This document shows positions 44,797 through 54,216 of a stretch of 64,000 bases of DNA, piece by piece. This DNA comes from Brevundimonas goettingensis (lineage in GTDB: Bacteria > Pseudomonadota > Alphaproteobacteria > Caulobacterales > Caulobacteraceae). Numbering within the stretch: position 1 is the stretch's first letter; every line of letters begins with the position of its first letter. The stretch lies in NCBI RefSeq assembly GCF_017487405.1, contig NZ_CP062222.1, positions 2,899,001 through 2,963,000 of the forward strand, given 5' to 3'. Both the position numbers and the translations under genes were made by a program. The notes under the pieces are model-generated. The model was not told the origin of the DNA, searched no databases, and worked only from the letters and a program-made list of their open reading frames with translations.

Positions 44797-45354
44797 ATGA
44801 CCACCCCTTCGCTCAACGGCAAAACCATCGCAGTGCTCGCGACCGACGGCTTTGAGCAGGTGGAGTTGACCAAGCCCGTCGAGGCTCTGAGGGCCGCCGG
44901 GGCCAAGGTCGAGATCGTGTCGCCCAAGGCGGGCGAGATTCAGGGCTTCGAACATCACGACAAGGGCGACATGATCGCCGTCGACAAGACGCTCGAGCAT
45001 GCCTCCTCAAGCGACTACGACGGCCTCGTCTTGCCTGGTGGCGTGATCAACCCGGACGCGCTGCGACTGGAGCCTAAGGCAATCGAGTTCATCCAAGGCT
45101 TCACCCAGAACGGCAAGCCTGTTGCAGCCATCTGTCATGGCCCGTGGACGCTCATCAACGCCGGCGCCGTCAGCGGCCGCCGCATGACCTCTTGGCCGTC
45201 CCTCGAAACCGATCTGCGGAACGCCGGCGCGGACTGGGTCGATGAGGAAGTCGTGGTCGACCAGGGCCTCGTGACCTCCCGCAAGCCCGATGACCTGCCA
45301 GCGTTCTGCGCCAAGATGATCGAGGAGTTCGCGGAGGGGCGTCACACAAGCTGA
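44797..45354 (+). CDS. DJ-1/PfpI-family protein (YhbO-like)
   Basis: 185 residues. Conserved Glu in TDGFEQVELTKP and nucleophile Cys in AAICHGPWTL with the following His are the DJ-1/PfpI active site. LVLPGGVINPDALRLEP is typical of the YhbO subgroup, linked to deglycase, protease or stress roles (debated). Cytosolic. Single gene after the XRE regulator, with a GAGGAGC-like ribosome site. Confidence 0.9.
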   Translation: MTTPSLNGKTIAVLATDGFEQVELTKPVEALRAAGAKVEIVSPKAGEIQGFEHHDKGDMIAVDKTLEHASSSDYDGLVLPGGVINPDALRLEPKAIEFIQGFTQNGKPVAAICHGPWTLINAGAVSGRRMTSWPSLETDLRNAGADWVDEEVVVDQGLVTSRKPDDLPAFCAKMIEEFAEGRHTS

Positions 45355-45394
45355 CGCCCTCGCGTGGCACGCGGGCGGCGGGTATAGCCCACCA

Positions 45395-45589
45395 ATGTTC
45401 GTCCGCTTCACCACGCCCGAGGGCGCTCGCGTCTACATCCGTGAGAACCGCGTCCAAGCTTTCGTCAGCTCCGAGGACGGCACGCGCATCTTCCTGTCCG
45501 GGTCACTGAGCATCCTGGTGGCCGAAGATGACGATGAGGTGCGGTTGATTCTGTCGGGTCGGCCTGAGGATGAGAGCTCAGTGCCCTAG
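45395..45589 (+). CDS. Hypothetical small protein
   Basis: 64 residues, beta-rich, with FTTPEGARVYIRENRVQAFV and a repeated acidic run DDDEVRLIL. No signal or known domain. Follows the DJ-1 gene by 40 bp. Confidence 0.5.
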   Translation: MFVRFTTPEGARVYIRENRVQAFVSSEDGTRIFLSGSLSILVAEDDDEVRLILSGRPEDESSVP

Positions 45590-45636
45590 ACAACTCTCCC
45601 GAGCGCGCGCCTTATGCAGCAACTTCGGGGGAAGCC

Positions 45637-45939
45637 ATGAAATCGCTCATCATCGTCGCAGCCTTGCTCACAGTCGTGCCGGCGAGCGCTTCCGCCCACA
45701 GCGGCGGCACTGACCGAGAGGGCTGCCATCGGGACAGCAGAACAGGCATCAGGCACTGCCATGGCGGAGGACGCTCTAGCGCTGCCCCTTCCCGCCCACA
45801 GGCATTGTCCAGCTCAGCGGGCGGCGCGTTCGCAAATTGCGCTGCTGCCAGAGCAGCCGGCGCCGCTCCTGTCCGCCGCGGTGAGCCGGGATATGGCCGG
45901 CATCTCGACCGCGACGGCGATGGCGTGGGCTGCGAATGA
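45637..45939 (+). CDS. Exported excalibur-domain calcium-binding protein
   Basis: 100 residues. Sec signal (MKSLIIVAALLTVVPASASA). Then a His/Cys cluster HSGGTDREGCH and RHCHGGG, and a C-terminal excalibur motif ending DRDGDGVGCE, the calcium-binding Asp-x-Asp-x-Asp form with a partner Cys at FANC. Probably extracytoplasmic and disulfide-bonded. Its stop overlaps the next start (ATGA). Confidence 0.75.
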   Translation: MKSLIIVAALLTVVPASASAHSGGTDREGCHRDSRTGIRHCHGGGRSSAAPSRPQALSSSAGGAFANCAAARAAGAAPVRRGEPGYGRHLDRDGDGVGCE

Positions 45940-46142
45940 CGCGAACAGGCTTTGCGATTTCGGCCTGCGTGCTCCTCACAGCCTGTGCGGACCAAGAAAC
46001 GCGAGACCAAGCATCGGCTGCGGAGGAGCGCGCCAACGCGGCGCACTATCGGGCCGAGCAAGCCGAGATCCGGGCTGACGAACTGGAGGCTCGGATCGAT
46101 GACCTTGAGGCTCGGGTCGGCGACGTTGAGGACAGCCGGTAG
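45936..46142 (+). CDS. Small coiled-coil lipoprotein
   Basis: 68 residues. Lipobox LLTAC at residues 13-17, then about 50 residues of heptad-like coil (HYRAEQAEIRADELEARIDD). It resembles Lpp-like or adaptor lipoproteins. Translationally coupled to the excalibur gene. Confidence 0.7.
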   Translation: MTRTGFAISACVLLTACADQETRDQASAAEERANAAHYRAEQAEIRADELEARIDDLEARVGDVEDSR

Positions 46143-46722
46143 CACACACCCGCCCTGTAATTCGGCCTCTGTTTCCGGGGCGCCGTTCGCGGCCCGTGTC
46201 TGGGGGCGCGGCTCGGATCTCCGGCTTAATTCGCGCGATCTGAATGTGGGGTGGGGGTAGGGAAAAAATGCGGCACTCACCGCTTACGACCCGGGTCCGC
46301 CCCATATTTTTTGAGCGCCAAAAGGCTTTGGCTCAGATTTTTGGGACTTCGTGAAGCTCCAATATCAGGCAGTGCAGGCGCGTAGCGAGGGTCTGATTTG
46401 CGCCAAGAGCAGACATTGGCAGACTGCCGGAAACTGGACAGGGCGCTCCAAACGCTGACGACAACGGCTCAACACGATAGCGAAATGACCCCGAACGTCT
46501 CGGACAATCTTCGCATCTCGTAGTCCTTTGCGTGACTAGAGTGTTCTTGATGCTGGCTGCCAGTATTGGGGTTGTCGTCGGACATCATGCAACTCCCCTG
46601 CCGAACCACTGCGCTGTTAGCCAGCTCGGCACCACGCCAAACCTGCGGTGCCACTAGATCGGAACGATGTCCGCCAGTTGCCATTAGGTTGACGAGACGG
46701 CTTAGAGGCTGTGGGAAACAAG
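46143..46722. other. Intergenic 580 bp, no supported gene
   Basis: Short opposing frames are Arg/Ser-biased and have no start context. A GGGGTAGGGAAAAAATG stretch lies at about 46250 and an AT-rich patch at about 46305-46340. No tRNA, CRISPR repeat or terminator with a U-tract was found. Confidence 0.4.
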
Positions 46723-46830
46723 ATGATCAAACGCATCCAGGAAGATCGCGCCCTCATGGTTGTCGGCCTCGCAGCCGCGTGCGGGTTCTCGATCACTCTC
46801 GCGACAATTCTCGCTGCCTTCGTCCTCTGA
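46723..46830 (+). CDS. 35-residue single-pass membrane peptide
   Basis: ATG-to-TGA frame of 35 residues: a charged head (MIKRIQEDRA) and one hydrophobic helix (LMVVGLAAACGF through LAAFVL). Polar-head/single-helix layout is typical of small inner-membrane proteins. GGAAACAAG lies just upstream. Confidence 0.5.
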   Translation: MIKRIQEDRALMVVGLAAACGFSITLATILAAFVL

Positions 46831-47009
46831 CGAGGAGTTCGCTGAGGCCCGCTTCAAGGCCGCTGTGTCCTACGGAGAGCGCCGTGCCCGTCTCTTGTGG
46901 CGGGCACGCGGTACGGCGGCAAACAGACGCGCCGGTCCAACGCTGAAGGCTTAGGGAATTTTACAATTCAACGTGTTTCAGCGTCCGTAATTTCCCTTAT
47001 ACTTCAGTG

Positions 47010-47192
47010 ATGCGTGAACGTCTGACCTCCGCCTCATCCAGAGCCAAGGCCCGGAAATGCCTAAAAGCGGCGGAGCTTTCGTCCAATCCTGAGATCAAGA
47101 CCGAGTTCCTCAAACTTGCCGAGGAATTCGAGGCCAAGGCGCGCGACCTTGAGGGACTGGACGATGCAACCCCTAAACCGGACGAGCGCTGA
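47010..47192 (+). CDS. Hypothetical small helical protein
   Basis: 60 residues from the ATG at 47010 (a GTG three bases earlier is possible). Helical, Lys/Glu-rich (LKLAEEFEAKARDLEGLDD). No family recognised. Divergent or unrelated to the signalling genes that end at 47242. Confidence 0.5.
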   Translation: MRERLTSASSRAKARKCLKAAELSSNPEIKTEFLKLAEEFEAKARDLEGLDDATPKPDER

Positions 47193-47241
47193 TCGGCCGG
47201 TCCCTTCCTAAGACATCCGGGGCATCGTTCCCGCGACCTCT

Positions 47242-47661
47242 TCACGTGAACATATCATTCTTGACGGCTGGCTTCAGGAGCATATCGGCGATCGTATCGG
47301 CGAAGGTCGAGATAGGGAGGGGCTTGGACAGGGTTCGGTCGGCGCCGAACACCATCGCGGATCGCAGCAGGGTGTTGATGTCCATGCTCCCGCCACTAGA
47401 GATCGCAAGGATCCGGACCTCGGATCCGCGGCGTCGCAGCTCCATGATGGTTTCCAGCCCGTCCTTGTTCGGCATGAGCATGTCGAGGATCAGCAGATCA
47501 ACGGGCGCGGCCTCGATCAGGCGAAGGGCTTCGTCGCCATCTTGCGCCTCAAGAACCCGGTAGCCCTCACAGGCGAGGAGCTCCGCCCCAATGGCGCGCA
47601 GCGTCGGATCGTCATCCGTGATGAGGATCGTCGCTCTCGAGTAGGGAACGGTTTCAGTCAT
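47242..47661 (-). CDS. CheY-like single-domain response regulator
   Basis: 139 residues. Acidic pocket Asp16-18 (TDDDP), phosphoacceptor Asp60 (LILDMLMPNKDG), Ser88/89 and Lys113 (LSKPLP) are all in place. No output domain. Start overlaps the hybrid-kinase stop by four bases, so it is translated from the same transcript and is a likely phosphorelay partner. Confidence 0.9.
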   Translation of the reverse strand: MTETVPYSRATILITDDDPTLRAIGAELLACEGYRVLEAQDGDEALRLIEAAPVDLLILDMLMPNKDGLETIMELRRRGSEVRILAISSGGSMDINTLLRSAMVFGADRTLSKPLPISTFADTIADMLLKPAVKNDMFT

Positions 47662-50600
47662 GCGGCTTCCTCGTCAGCCCCGGGCAGGGCGTCCAGTGTG
47701 AGCGGTCGGTAGAAGTGATAGCCCTGCAGATAGTGGGCGCCGGCGATACGCAGAAACTCCGCCTGTTCGGCCGTCTCGATCCCTTCGCAGACGACCTTCA
47801 TGCCTAGCGCCCGGCCTACTCCGATCACGGCGTGGATGATCGCCGCAGACGCCGTGTCATGGGTGCAGCGTTCGACAAAGCTCCGGTCGACCTTGAGTGT
47901 GGTGAACTTCAGTTCCCTGAGGGCGTGCAAACTGGTGAACCCCGCACCGAAGTCGTCCAGGGCGACACCGAACCCTTTCTCCCGGAGCGCGTCGATGGTC
48001 CGGCCTGCGGCCGGCACGTCCAGCATTGCAGTCTCTGTGACCTCGACCTCGAGCCGTTGGGGCGCAAAGCGGGCAGCCGCGGCCGCGGCGGCGACCCGAT
48101 CAGCGAAGCCCGGAGCCTGGAACTCTGAGGCGGACGCGTTTATCGACACCGTGACGTCGGGCCGATCCCCAAGGTCCTGCATAGCGCGGGTCATGACGAA
48201 ATCGGTGAGCCGAGCGATCCCGCCCTCGGATTCCAGTCGGGGTATGAAGTCGTCAGGGTTCAGACGCCCTTGTCGCGGGTGGATCCAGCGAATCAAGGCT
48301 TCGACCTTGCCGGAGAGCTGGCCTCGCCTATCGACCAGCGGCTGGTAGACCAGATGCAGTTCCCCGCGCTCGATGCCCGCCGCCAGTTCCTCCTCGGCGG
48401 TCAGGGCTGCGGCCGGAGCCGGGCCCGCGCCCTCCATCTCGGCCAGGGTGAGCGAGACGAGGGACTGAATGTCGTCCACGCCAATCGCCGGGATCGCCTC
48501 GCCCGACCGCGCCGCGGTCTCGATCCGGGAGGTCTCGCGCGCCACGGCGGCGGCGCCGAGGCTGAGACTCATGGATTTCAGCGCATGGGCGGCCCGCGCC
48601 AGGCCGTCCCGATCGACGTTGTTTGCGCTCTCAACGATCTCGGCCAGACGCAGGGGCGCATTGGCGGCATAGAGGCCATGGACCCGTTGAACGAAGTCCG
48701 CGCGTCCGTTCCGGCCCATGGCCAGCAGTTCGCCCCGAACCACAGGATCGAAAAGATCGGTCCGCACGTCGTCCTGGCCCGCGTCGGTCGCCGAAGGCGG
48801 CGCGAGGACGGCGACCCTCGGCTGATCGGCCTCGACCACGGCGCGGTCGGCGCAGAACCGCCCGAGGGTGCGGACCAGATCCTCAAGTGTGAAGGGCTTG
48901 TGCACGACACCGTCCATACCCGACGCCTTCCAAGCGTCGGCGCCCGATCCGACCACATGGGCCGTCAGGGCGACGATGGCGGCGCGGGGTCTTTGCGTGA
49001 CCGCCTCCTCGGCGCGGATCGCCCGGGTCGCCTCGAAGCCGTCCATGACAGGCATCGAACCGTCCATGAGCACGAGATCGAAGGTCTGTTTGCGCAGCCG
49101 TTCGACCGCCTGGCGTCCGTCTTCAGCCGTGAAGGTCTCCACCCCCAGTCGCGACAGCGCCTCGACGGCGACTTCCCGGTTCACGTCGGAATCGTCGACG
49201 ACCAGGACGCGGACGCCCGGGAAGGTCGTTCCGGCGCGGGGCTGACCCGACCTGTGGGTCAACCGAGGTCGGACGCCGTCGCGCATCTGGCCGACGACCT
49301 CGCTCAGATCCGCGCGCCGGACAGGTTTGACCAGGACGCAGGCGTCCGCCGCGGTCTTCACGATGTCTTCCGCGGCGTCTTCGCTGTCGCAGATCGTCAC
49401 CCCGAACGCGGGAACCGGCGCGCCGGCCCCCACGATCGCGGCCCCATCTTCGACCCCGTTTGCCCCGACGCCCCATGCGCAGAGATAGCGCAGTACGGCG
49501 GCCCGGGTCTGGCCCGCAAGGCCGCGAACGATGATGTTCCCTCCGAGGGCGACCGCAGAGGCTTCGATCACAGGCCCCGCCCGTTCGAACGGAGCGCTGA
49601 AGGCGAAGGTCGATCCCTCGCCGACAGTGCTGGACAAGGCCCAGACACCGCCCATTGAGCGGACGAGACGATCGCAGATGGCCAGGCCGAGGCCCGTGCC
49701 GCCATGGGTGCGGGTTGTGCTCTGGTCCGCCTGGGCGAAGGCCTCGAACAGCGTGGGCAGTTTGTCCTCCGCAATCCCGGGCCCCGTATCCTGAACCGAG
49801 ACGCGCACATGATCGCCTCCGTCCGGGTCGCGGTCGATGGCGATGAGCACGCCCCCCGCGTCGGTGAATTTGATCGCGTTGTTGACCAGATTCCCGATGA
49901 CCTGCCGCAGGCGGGTCGGATCGGCGAGGACCAAGGGCAGACGGGGATCCACAAAGACGGCGAGGTCGAGCCCCTTGCTGGCGGCCTTTTCGGAGAACAG
50001 GCTCGCCACATCCTCCGCGGCTTCCGCCAGATCGACCTCGACCGTCTCCAGATCCATCTTGCCAGCCTCGACCTTCGAAAAGTCGAGGATGTCGTTGATG
50101 ATGCTGAGCAACGACCTGCCCGATTTGGCAATGACGTCAGCGTATCGCTGCTGGCGTTGGGGCAGATCGGAGGTCGCCAGCATGTCGCTAAGCGCGAGAA
50201 TGCCGTTCAACGGAGTGCGGATCTCGTGGCTCATCACCGCCAGGAAATCTGACTTGGCGGCATTGGCCTGCTCGGCCGCGTCACGCGCCACGACCAGCTC
50301 CTCAGTGCGCGCGGCGACCTCGATCTCAAGTCCCTCCACCTGCGCCGCGATACGCGCGTCCCGCTCGCGAATGCCCGCCAGGAAGGTATCGACGCCGGCG
50401 ACCAGATCCGCGACCTCGCCGTCCGCCTCGATGTCGATCTTGGCTGAGAAATCCCGGGTCTCATCGACCCGACGGACCAGGCCGGCCAAGGCGACGATCG
50501 GCGCGCTGATCTTGCGAGCCATCCGCTGGGCGACAATCAGCCCCGCGACGACGGCGACCAAAGCCCCGGCCAATGTGGTCCAGATCGTCGAGAGAACGCG

Positions 50601-51080
50601 TCCCCGCAGCTCGGGCGTCCGGCTGAAGATTGTGATGGTTCCAACCGTCTCGCCTTCGCTCATGACCGGAGCCGTGACCTGAATGGATCCCGTACTCAGA
50701 ACGGACCAGATCGAGAGCTTTCCCTCTGCGCCATCGACGGTCGCATCCGAAATGAGCCGGGCGCCGGCGCCTGTTTCCGCCAGCAGACCTGACCGACTGG
50801 ACCGCAGCCTCGCATAGGTGATGCCGGGCATCTGCGCGACGGAACGAATGGCCTTGAAGCTCTCTGTCCGATCGTCGGCAGCCACGGCATCGGAGGCAAG
50901 AGAGCCGATGACGCGCGCCGTCTGGGTCAGACGATTGGTCTCCAGAGCCGTCTGTCGGCGAAGGTCGATCCAGGTCGACACCGTCGCCGTCACCAGAAAA
51001 GACGCCAGCAAAGAGGCCAGCACCAAGCCGGTCAGCTTTCGCGCGATGCCGCCTCGAGCAATAAGTCGGCTTGCGTACAC
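47658..51080 (-). CDS. Hybrid histidine kinase with HPt and EAL domains
   Basis: 1140 residues. Order: TM1 (about 16-37), periplasmic region, TM2 (about 165-184), HAMP-like (185-235), coiled coil, HisKA with His285 (MSHEIRTP), HATPase (390-500, VNNAIKFTD, DTGPGIAEDK, GTGLGLAI), a degenerate receiver (515-600), a receiver with Asp673 (LVVDDSDVN, LMDGSMPVMDG), HPt with His832 (AAHALKSMS), and EAL (895-1130). EAL has Glu927, Asn981, the VTE glutamate, DDFGAGFTSL, LKVDRSF, CEGIE and QGY, so c-di-GMP phosphodiesterase activity is likely. The gene is divergent to the second receiver. Confidence 0.93.
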   Translation of the reverse strand: MYASRLIARGGIARKLTGLVLASLLASFLVTATVSTWIDLRRQTALETNRLTQTARVIGSLASDAVAADDRTESFKAIRSVAQMPGITYARLRSSRSGLLAETGAGARLISDATVDGAEGKLSIWSVLSTGSIQVTAPVMSEGETVGTITIFSRTPELRGRVLSTIWTTLAGALVAVVAGLIVAQRMARKISAPIVALAGLVRRVDETRDFSAKIDIEADGEVADLVAGVDTFLAGIRERDARIAAQVEGLEIEVAARTEELVVARDAAEQANAAKSDFLAVMSHEIRTPLNGILALSDMLATSDLPQRQQRYADVIAKSGRSLLSIINDILDFSKVEAGKMDLETVEVDLAEAAEDVASLFSEKAASKGLDLAVFVDPRLPLVLADPTRLRQVIGNLVNNAIKFTDAGGVLIAIDRDPDGGDHVRVSVQDTGPGIAEDKLPTLFEAFAQADQSTTRTHGGTGLGLAICDRLVRSMGGVWALSSTVGEGSTFAFSAPFERAGPVIEASAVALGGNIIVRGLAGQTRAAVLRYLCAWGVGANGVEDGAAIVGAGAPVPAFGVTICDSEDAAEDIVKTAADACVLVKPVRRADLSEVVGQMRDGVRPRLTHRSGQPRAGTTFPGVRVLVVDDSDVNREVAVEALSRLGVETFTAEDGRQAVERLRKQTFDLVLMDGSMPVMDGFEATRAIRAEEAVTQRPRAAIVALTAHVVGSGADAWKASGMDGVVHKPFTLEDLVRTLGRFCADRAVVEADQPRVAVLAPPSATDAGQDDVRTDLFDPVVRGELLAMGRNGRADFVQRVHGLYAANAPLRLAEIVESANNVDRDGLARAAHALKSMSLSLGAAAVARETSRIETAARSGEAIPAIGVDDIQSLVSLTLAEMEGAGPAPAAALTAEEELAAGIERGELHLVYQPLVDRRGQLSGKVEALIRWIHPRQGRLNPDDFIPRLESEGGIARLTDFVMTRAMQDLGDRPDVTVSINASASEFQAPGFADRVAAAAAAARFAPQRLEVEVTETAMLDVPAAGRTIDALREKGFGVALDDFGAGFTSLHALRELKFTTLKVDRSFVERCTHDTASAAIIHAVIGVGRALGMKVVCEGIETAEQAEFLRIAGAHYLQGYHFYRPLTLDALPGADEEAA

Positions 51081-51194
51081 TCAAGCGCTCCCAAGTCACT
51101 GTACTGCTTTGGTTATACGCGATGTTAATGACCCGACCCTTAAGGTGAGCGTCTAGTCGGGGGACTGGAGAGGCTGCTGCCTCGGGATGTTCTG

Positions 51195-51629
51195 ATGAGT
51201 AGCTTCTTCTATGTCCTCGACGACGAGGCACGACTTCTGTTCGTCGATGACGACCCGATCCTGAGGGAGTTCGCCCAGGTGAACCTCGCCTCCGCCGCAG
51301 CCGATGTCGATGTCGCGGCCGACGGCGTAGAAGCGCTGGAGGCTCTCTCGCGCCACCGCTACGATCTCCTGCTCGTCGATCTTGACATGCCCCGCATGGA
51401 CGGCTTCGAGCTCCTCGCCCATCTGCGCGCCGATCCCGCCACGGCTCATCTCCCCATCGTCGTCGAGACGGGCCGCGAGGATGTGGAGGCGATCGACCGC
51501 GCCTTCCGGGCCGGCGCCACGGCCTTCGTCACCAAACCCCTGAACTGGCGCCTCCTGTCCTACCAGCTGCGCTTCACCTTGCGGGCCGCGCGCGCCGAGG
51601 CTGCGCTACGTCTGGCCGTCCCACGGTGA
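51195..51629 (+). CDS. CheY-like response regulator
   Basis: 144 residues with Asp18-20 (FVDDDP), Asp62 (LLVDLDMPRMDG), Thr93 and Lys115 (VTKPLN). A short C-terminal helix (LRFTLRAARAEAALRLA) follows. It is divergent to the kinase and its stop overlaps the GTG start of the TadG-like gene, linking the relay to that protein. Confidence 0.88.
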   Translation: MSSFFYVLDDEARLLFVDDDPILREFAQVNLASAAADVDVAADGVEALEALSRHRYDLLLVDLDMPRMDGFELLAHLRADPATAHLPIVVETGREDVEAIDRAFRAGATAFVTKPLNWRLLSYQLRFTLRAARAEAALRLAVPR

Positions 51630-52894
51630 GGCGAGGTCTTGCGCGAGGCGCCCTGACCTGGCTCCAGCAGCGGCTTGGAGCCTTCCACACCGACGAACGG
51701 GGCAACATCGCGCTGATGTTCGCCCTGTGCGGACCGGCGGTGATCCTTCTTTCGGTCGGCGCCATCGATCTCGCCCATGTGCAGTCCAGTCGGGTCAGGC
51801 TGCAGGACGTCGCCGACACCGCCGCCTTGGCCGGAGCCAACGAACTCGGCCTCGCCATCAACGAAAAGGCCGCGATTGAGCGCGCCGACGCCTTTGTGCG
51901 CGGACATGTGGCGGAATGGGACGGCGCGCCGGAGATCCAGTCGGATGTAACGGTCTTCTCGCGCGATGGGCAAAGAGTCATCCAGGTCGTGCTCAAGGGT
52001 CACAATCCCTCCTTCTTCGCCAATATGCTTCCGCCCGGCGGCTGGAACTATGAGGCCCAGGCGCGCGCGGTCGCCGTCGGCCTCACGCCGCTTTGCGTCC
52101 TCGTCAGTGGGGATGCCGGATCGAAGCTTCTCAACATCAAGGACACGGGACGAATCTCCGCCCCCAAATGCCTGGTTCACTCAAACCGCGACATCCTTGT
52201 CGAGGGCGGGAGCCTGGAAGCCTACCAGGTCCAGGCCGTCACCTCCGCGCGGGGGATAATTTCGCCGGATCCGGGCACGGGCGCCCGACCGATCGACGAC
52301 CCGTTCAAGACACTGAGCCTCAAGGAGCAGTCTCCCTGTCCGTTGGTGGACATTGCGGTCCCGGACGTCCTGACAGGCACCTTCCACCTCGCCCCCGGCG
52401 TGCACTGCGGACAGTTCAAGATGGCGGGAGACTCGGTGCTCGTGCTCGACCCTGGGGAGCACTGGTTTCTGGAGGGCAAGCTCGAGATGAAGGGAAACTC
52501 CCGCCTTGAAGGAAATGATGTCGTCCTCTTCTTCGACAAGAAGTCGAATTTCGACTTCAAGGACCACTCCACCGTCAATCTGGACGGCCGCAAACGCGGC
52601 GCCTGGGCGGGCATGGTCATGGTCGCCGCGCGCGGCAATACCCAGGACTTCGGGATATCGAGCGATCACGTCGAGAGCCTGCTCGGCGTCATCTATGTCC
52701 CGGACGCCCAGTTGATCGTCGAAGGCGGCAAGGCCGACATCGCGCGCGACAGCGCCTGGACAGTCATCGTGGCGAGATCCCTCCAGCTCAAGGGCGCGCC
52801 GTCTCTCATTATCAACGCCAACTATGCGTCCACCGATGTGCCGGTCCCGACCGGCGTGGGTCCGCGCGATGGCGGATCACAACTTGTCCAATAG
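51626..52894 (+). CDS. TadG-like pilus assembly protein
   Basis: 422 residues, GTG start overlapping the upstream stop. N-terminal Tad motif DERGNIALMFALCGPAVILL then VGAIDLAHVQSSRVRLQDVA is that of TadE/F/G-type proteins anchored by one helix. About 180 residues follow, then beta-rich repeats similar to a polymer-binding or adhesin fold (LDPGEHWFLEGKLEMKGNSR). Usually TadG sits in a tad operon; no other tad gene is in the window, so it is an orphan. Probably inner-membrane with large periplasmic part. Confidence 0.7.
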   Translation: MRRGLARGALTWLQQRLGAFHTDERGNIALMFALCGPAVILLSVGAIDLAHVQSSRVRLQDVADTAALAGANELGLAINEKAAIERADAFVRGHVAEWDGAPEIQSDVTVFSRDGQRVIQVVLKGHNPSFFANMLPPGGWNYEAQARAVAVGLTPLCVLVSGDAGSKLLNIKDTGRISAPKCLVHSNRDILVEGGSLEAYQVQAVTSARGIISPDPGTGARPIDDPFKTLSLKEQSPCPLVDIAVPDVLTGTFHLAPGVHCGQFKMAGDSVLVLDPGEHWFLEGKLEMKGNSRLEGNDVVLFFDKKSNFDFKDHSTVNLDGRKRGAWAGMVMVAARGNTQDFGISSDHVESLLGVIYVPDAQLIVEGGKADIARDSAWTVIVARSLQLKGAPSLIINANYASTDVPVPTGVGPRDGGSQLVQ

Positions 52895-52911
52895 GACCAA
52901 GGAGAAGAGCC

Positions 52912-53346
52912 ATGGCGCTGGAAGCTGAACGAGTCCTCGAGGCGGCCGAACGGTCCCCGAACGACCGGCGAGCCCGGTCGGAGCGACGCGGCAAGGAACG
53001 CCGGGTCGGCGGCCGTATCAACAAGGCGGCGCCACGGCGCTCGATGATGAAGGCCTACGGCGCCTGGGCGACCGGCATGTCGTTCGCGATCTTCGCAATC
53101 GTCTTTCTGGCGACGATCCTCGTTTCGACCCAAATCCCTTGGATGGCCCTGGCGGTGAGCGCGGCTGCTGTTGTGACTTCCCTCTTCGCCCTGATGCTCG
53201 GAAGTCTCGAGCAGCGGCTCATCGAAATACGTCTTGAACTCATGATGGGCAACGGCGGCATGAGGCAGGCCGACCGGCGCAGCGGAGACCGGAGAGCTAT
53301 AGCCTCTCCCGTCGACCAATCGTCAGCCAAGTCTCCGAAACCGTGA
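52912..53346 (+). CDS. Small membrane protein of unknown function
   Basis: 144 residues with an Arg-rich cytosolic head (RRARSERRGKERRVGG), two adjacent helices (about 49-71 and 75-96) and a charged tail (MRQADRRSGDRRA). GGAGAAG ribosome site 6 bp upstream. Cotranscription with the TadG-like gene (17-bp gap) is likely. Confidence 0.65.
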   Translation: MALEAERVLEAAERSPNDRRARSERRGKERRVGGRINKAAPRRSMMKAYGAWATGMSFAIFAIVFLATILVSTQIPWMALAVSAAAVVTSLFALMLGSLEQRLIEIRLELMMGNGGMRQADRRSGDRRAIASPVDQSSAKSPKP

Positions 53347-53431
53347 GTCCTCGGAAACCTGCAGGGGTCTAAAACTAGGAGCCGGCCACTTCCGACCTTC
53401 TCGGCCTCCAACATCCGTTAGGCGTCTGACG

Positions 53432-54064
53432 TCAGAGGTCGATCTGCTCAGAAATCTCGAGTGCATCATCCACTTCGATGCCCAAGTACCGCACGGTGCT
53501 CTCGAGTTTGCCGTGGCCGAGCAGCAACTGACTTGCGCGCAGGTTCCCGGTCTTTTTGTAGATCAGGGCCACCTTGGTACGGCGCAGACTGTGAGTTCCG
53601 TATCCTGCAGGGTCCAACGATATGGCCTGGACCCATTGATCAACTAGACGCGCGTATTGCCGTGTCCCGATGTGGCTCCCGTCCCGGCTCCGGCTCGGGA
53701 ACAGCCAATCATTGGAGCGAGCTCCGCGCTGTTCAAGCCAAGCTCGAAGCGCCTCGCGCGCCGGCTCTGTAATCTCGAAGGGCACTGGTCTGCCCGTCTT
53801 CTGTTGGACAACGACGGACCGCTGGCGGATTTCACCGCCGTGGATGACGTCGGACAGACGCAGCTTCACGAGATCGCAGCCGCGGAGCTTGGCATCCAGC
53901 GCGATGTTGAACATCGCAAGATCTCGCACCGCTCCGCGAATTTTCAGATGATAGCGGATTGCCCAGATATGCTTGGGCTTGAGCGGTGCCTTCGCGCCGA
54001 TCATCCGACCGACGTTCCAAGGGGCGCGAGGTGAGCGGAAAAGATCGAGCTGGCCCATGGCCAT
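53432..54064 (-). CDS. Tyrosine recombinase (catalytic domain only)
   Basis: 210 residues. Arg in DAKLRGCDLVKL, Lys in QQKTGRPVPF, HSLRRTKVALIY as HxxR, LLGHGKLESTVRYLG with the last His and nucleophile Tyr: all catalytic residues are present. The N-terminal core-binding part is short and there is no arm domain, as in small phage or integron-like recombinases. No tRNA or att repeat is adjacent, so its element is not defined. Confidence 0.85.
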   Translation of the reverse strand: MAMGQLDLFRSPRAPWNVGRMIGAKAPLKPKHIWAIRYHLKIRGAVRDLAMFNIALDAKLRGCDLVKLRLSDVIHGGEIRQRSVVVQQKTGRPVPFEITEPAREALRAWLEQRGARSNDWLFPSRSRDGSHIGTRQYARLVDQWVQAISLDPAGYGTHSLRRTKVALIYKKTGNLRASQLLLGHGKLESTVRYLGIEVDDALEISEQIDL

Positions 54065-54216
54065 CTCCTCAGGACAAGACCCCTAGTCCATCATACTCCT
54101 ATCGAGCCCGAAACGCGCCATGAACTGACAATGGCCCGCCGCCCCGAAGCAGACATCCGTAGGGTATCGGCTTTTAAGACTCTGAACTCGGCTCAACAGA
54201 CGGATGCAGAGGCTCG

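Noticed and set aside
46469..46684. 71-codon minus-strand frame
   Set aside because: No ribosome site, no recognisable pattern and a mixed polar composition without signal.
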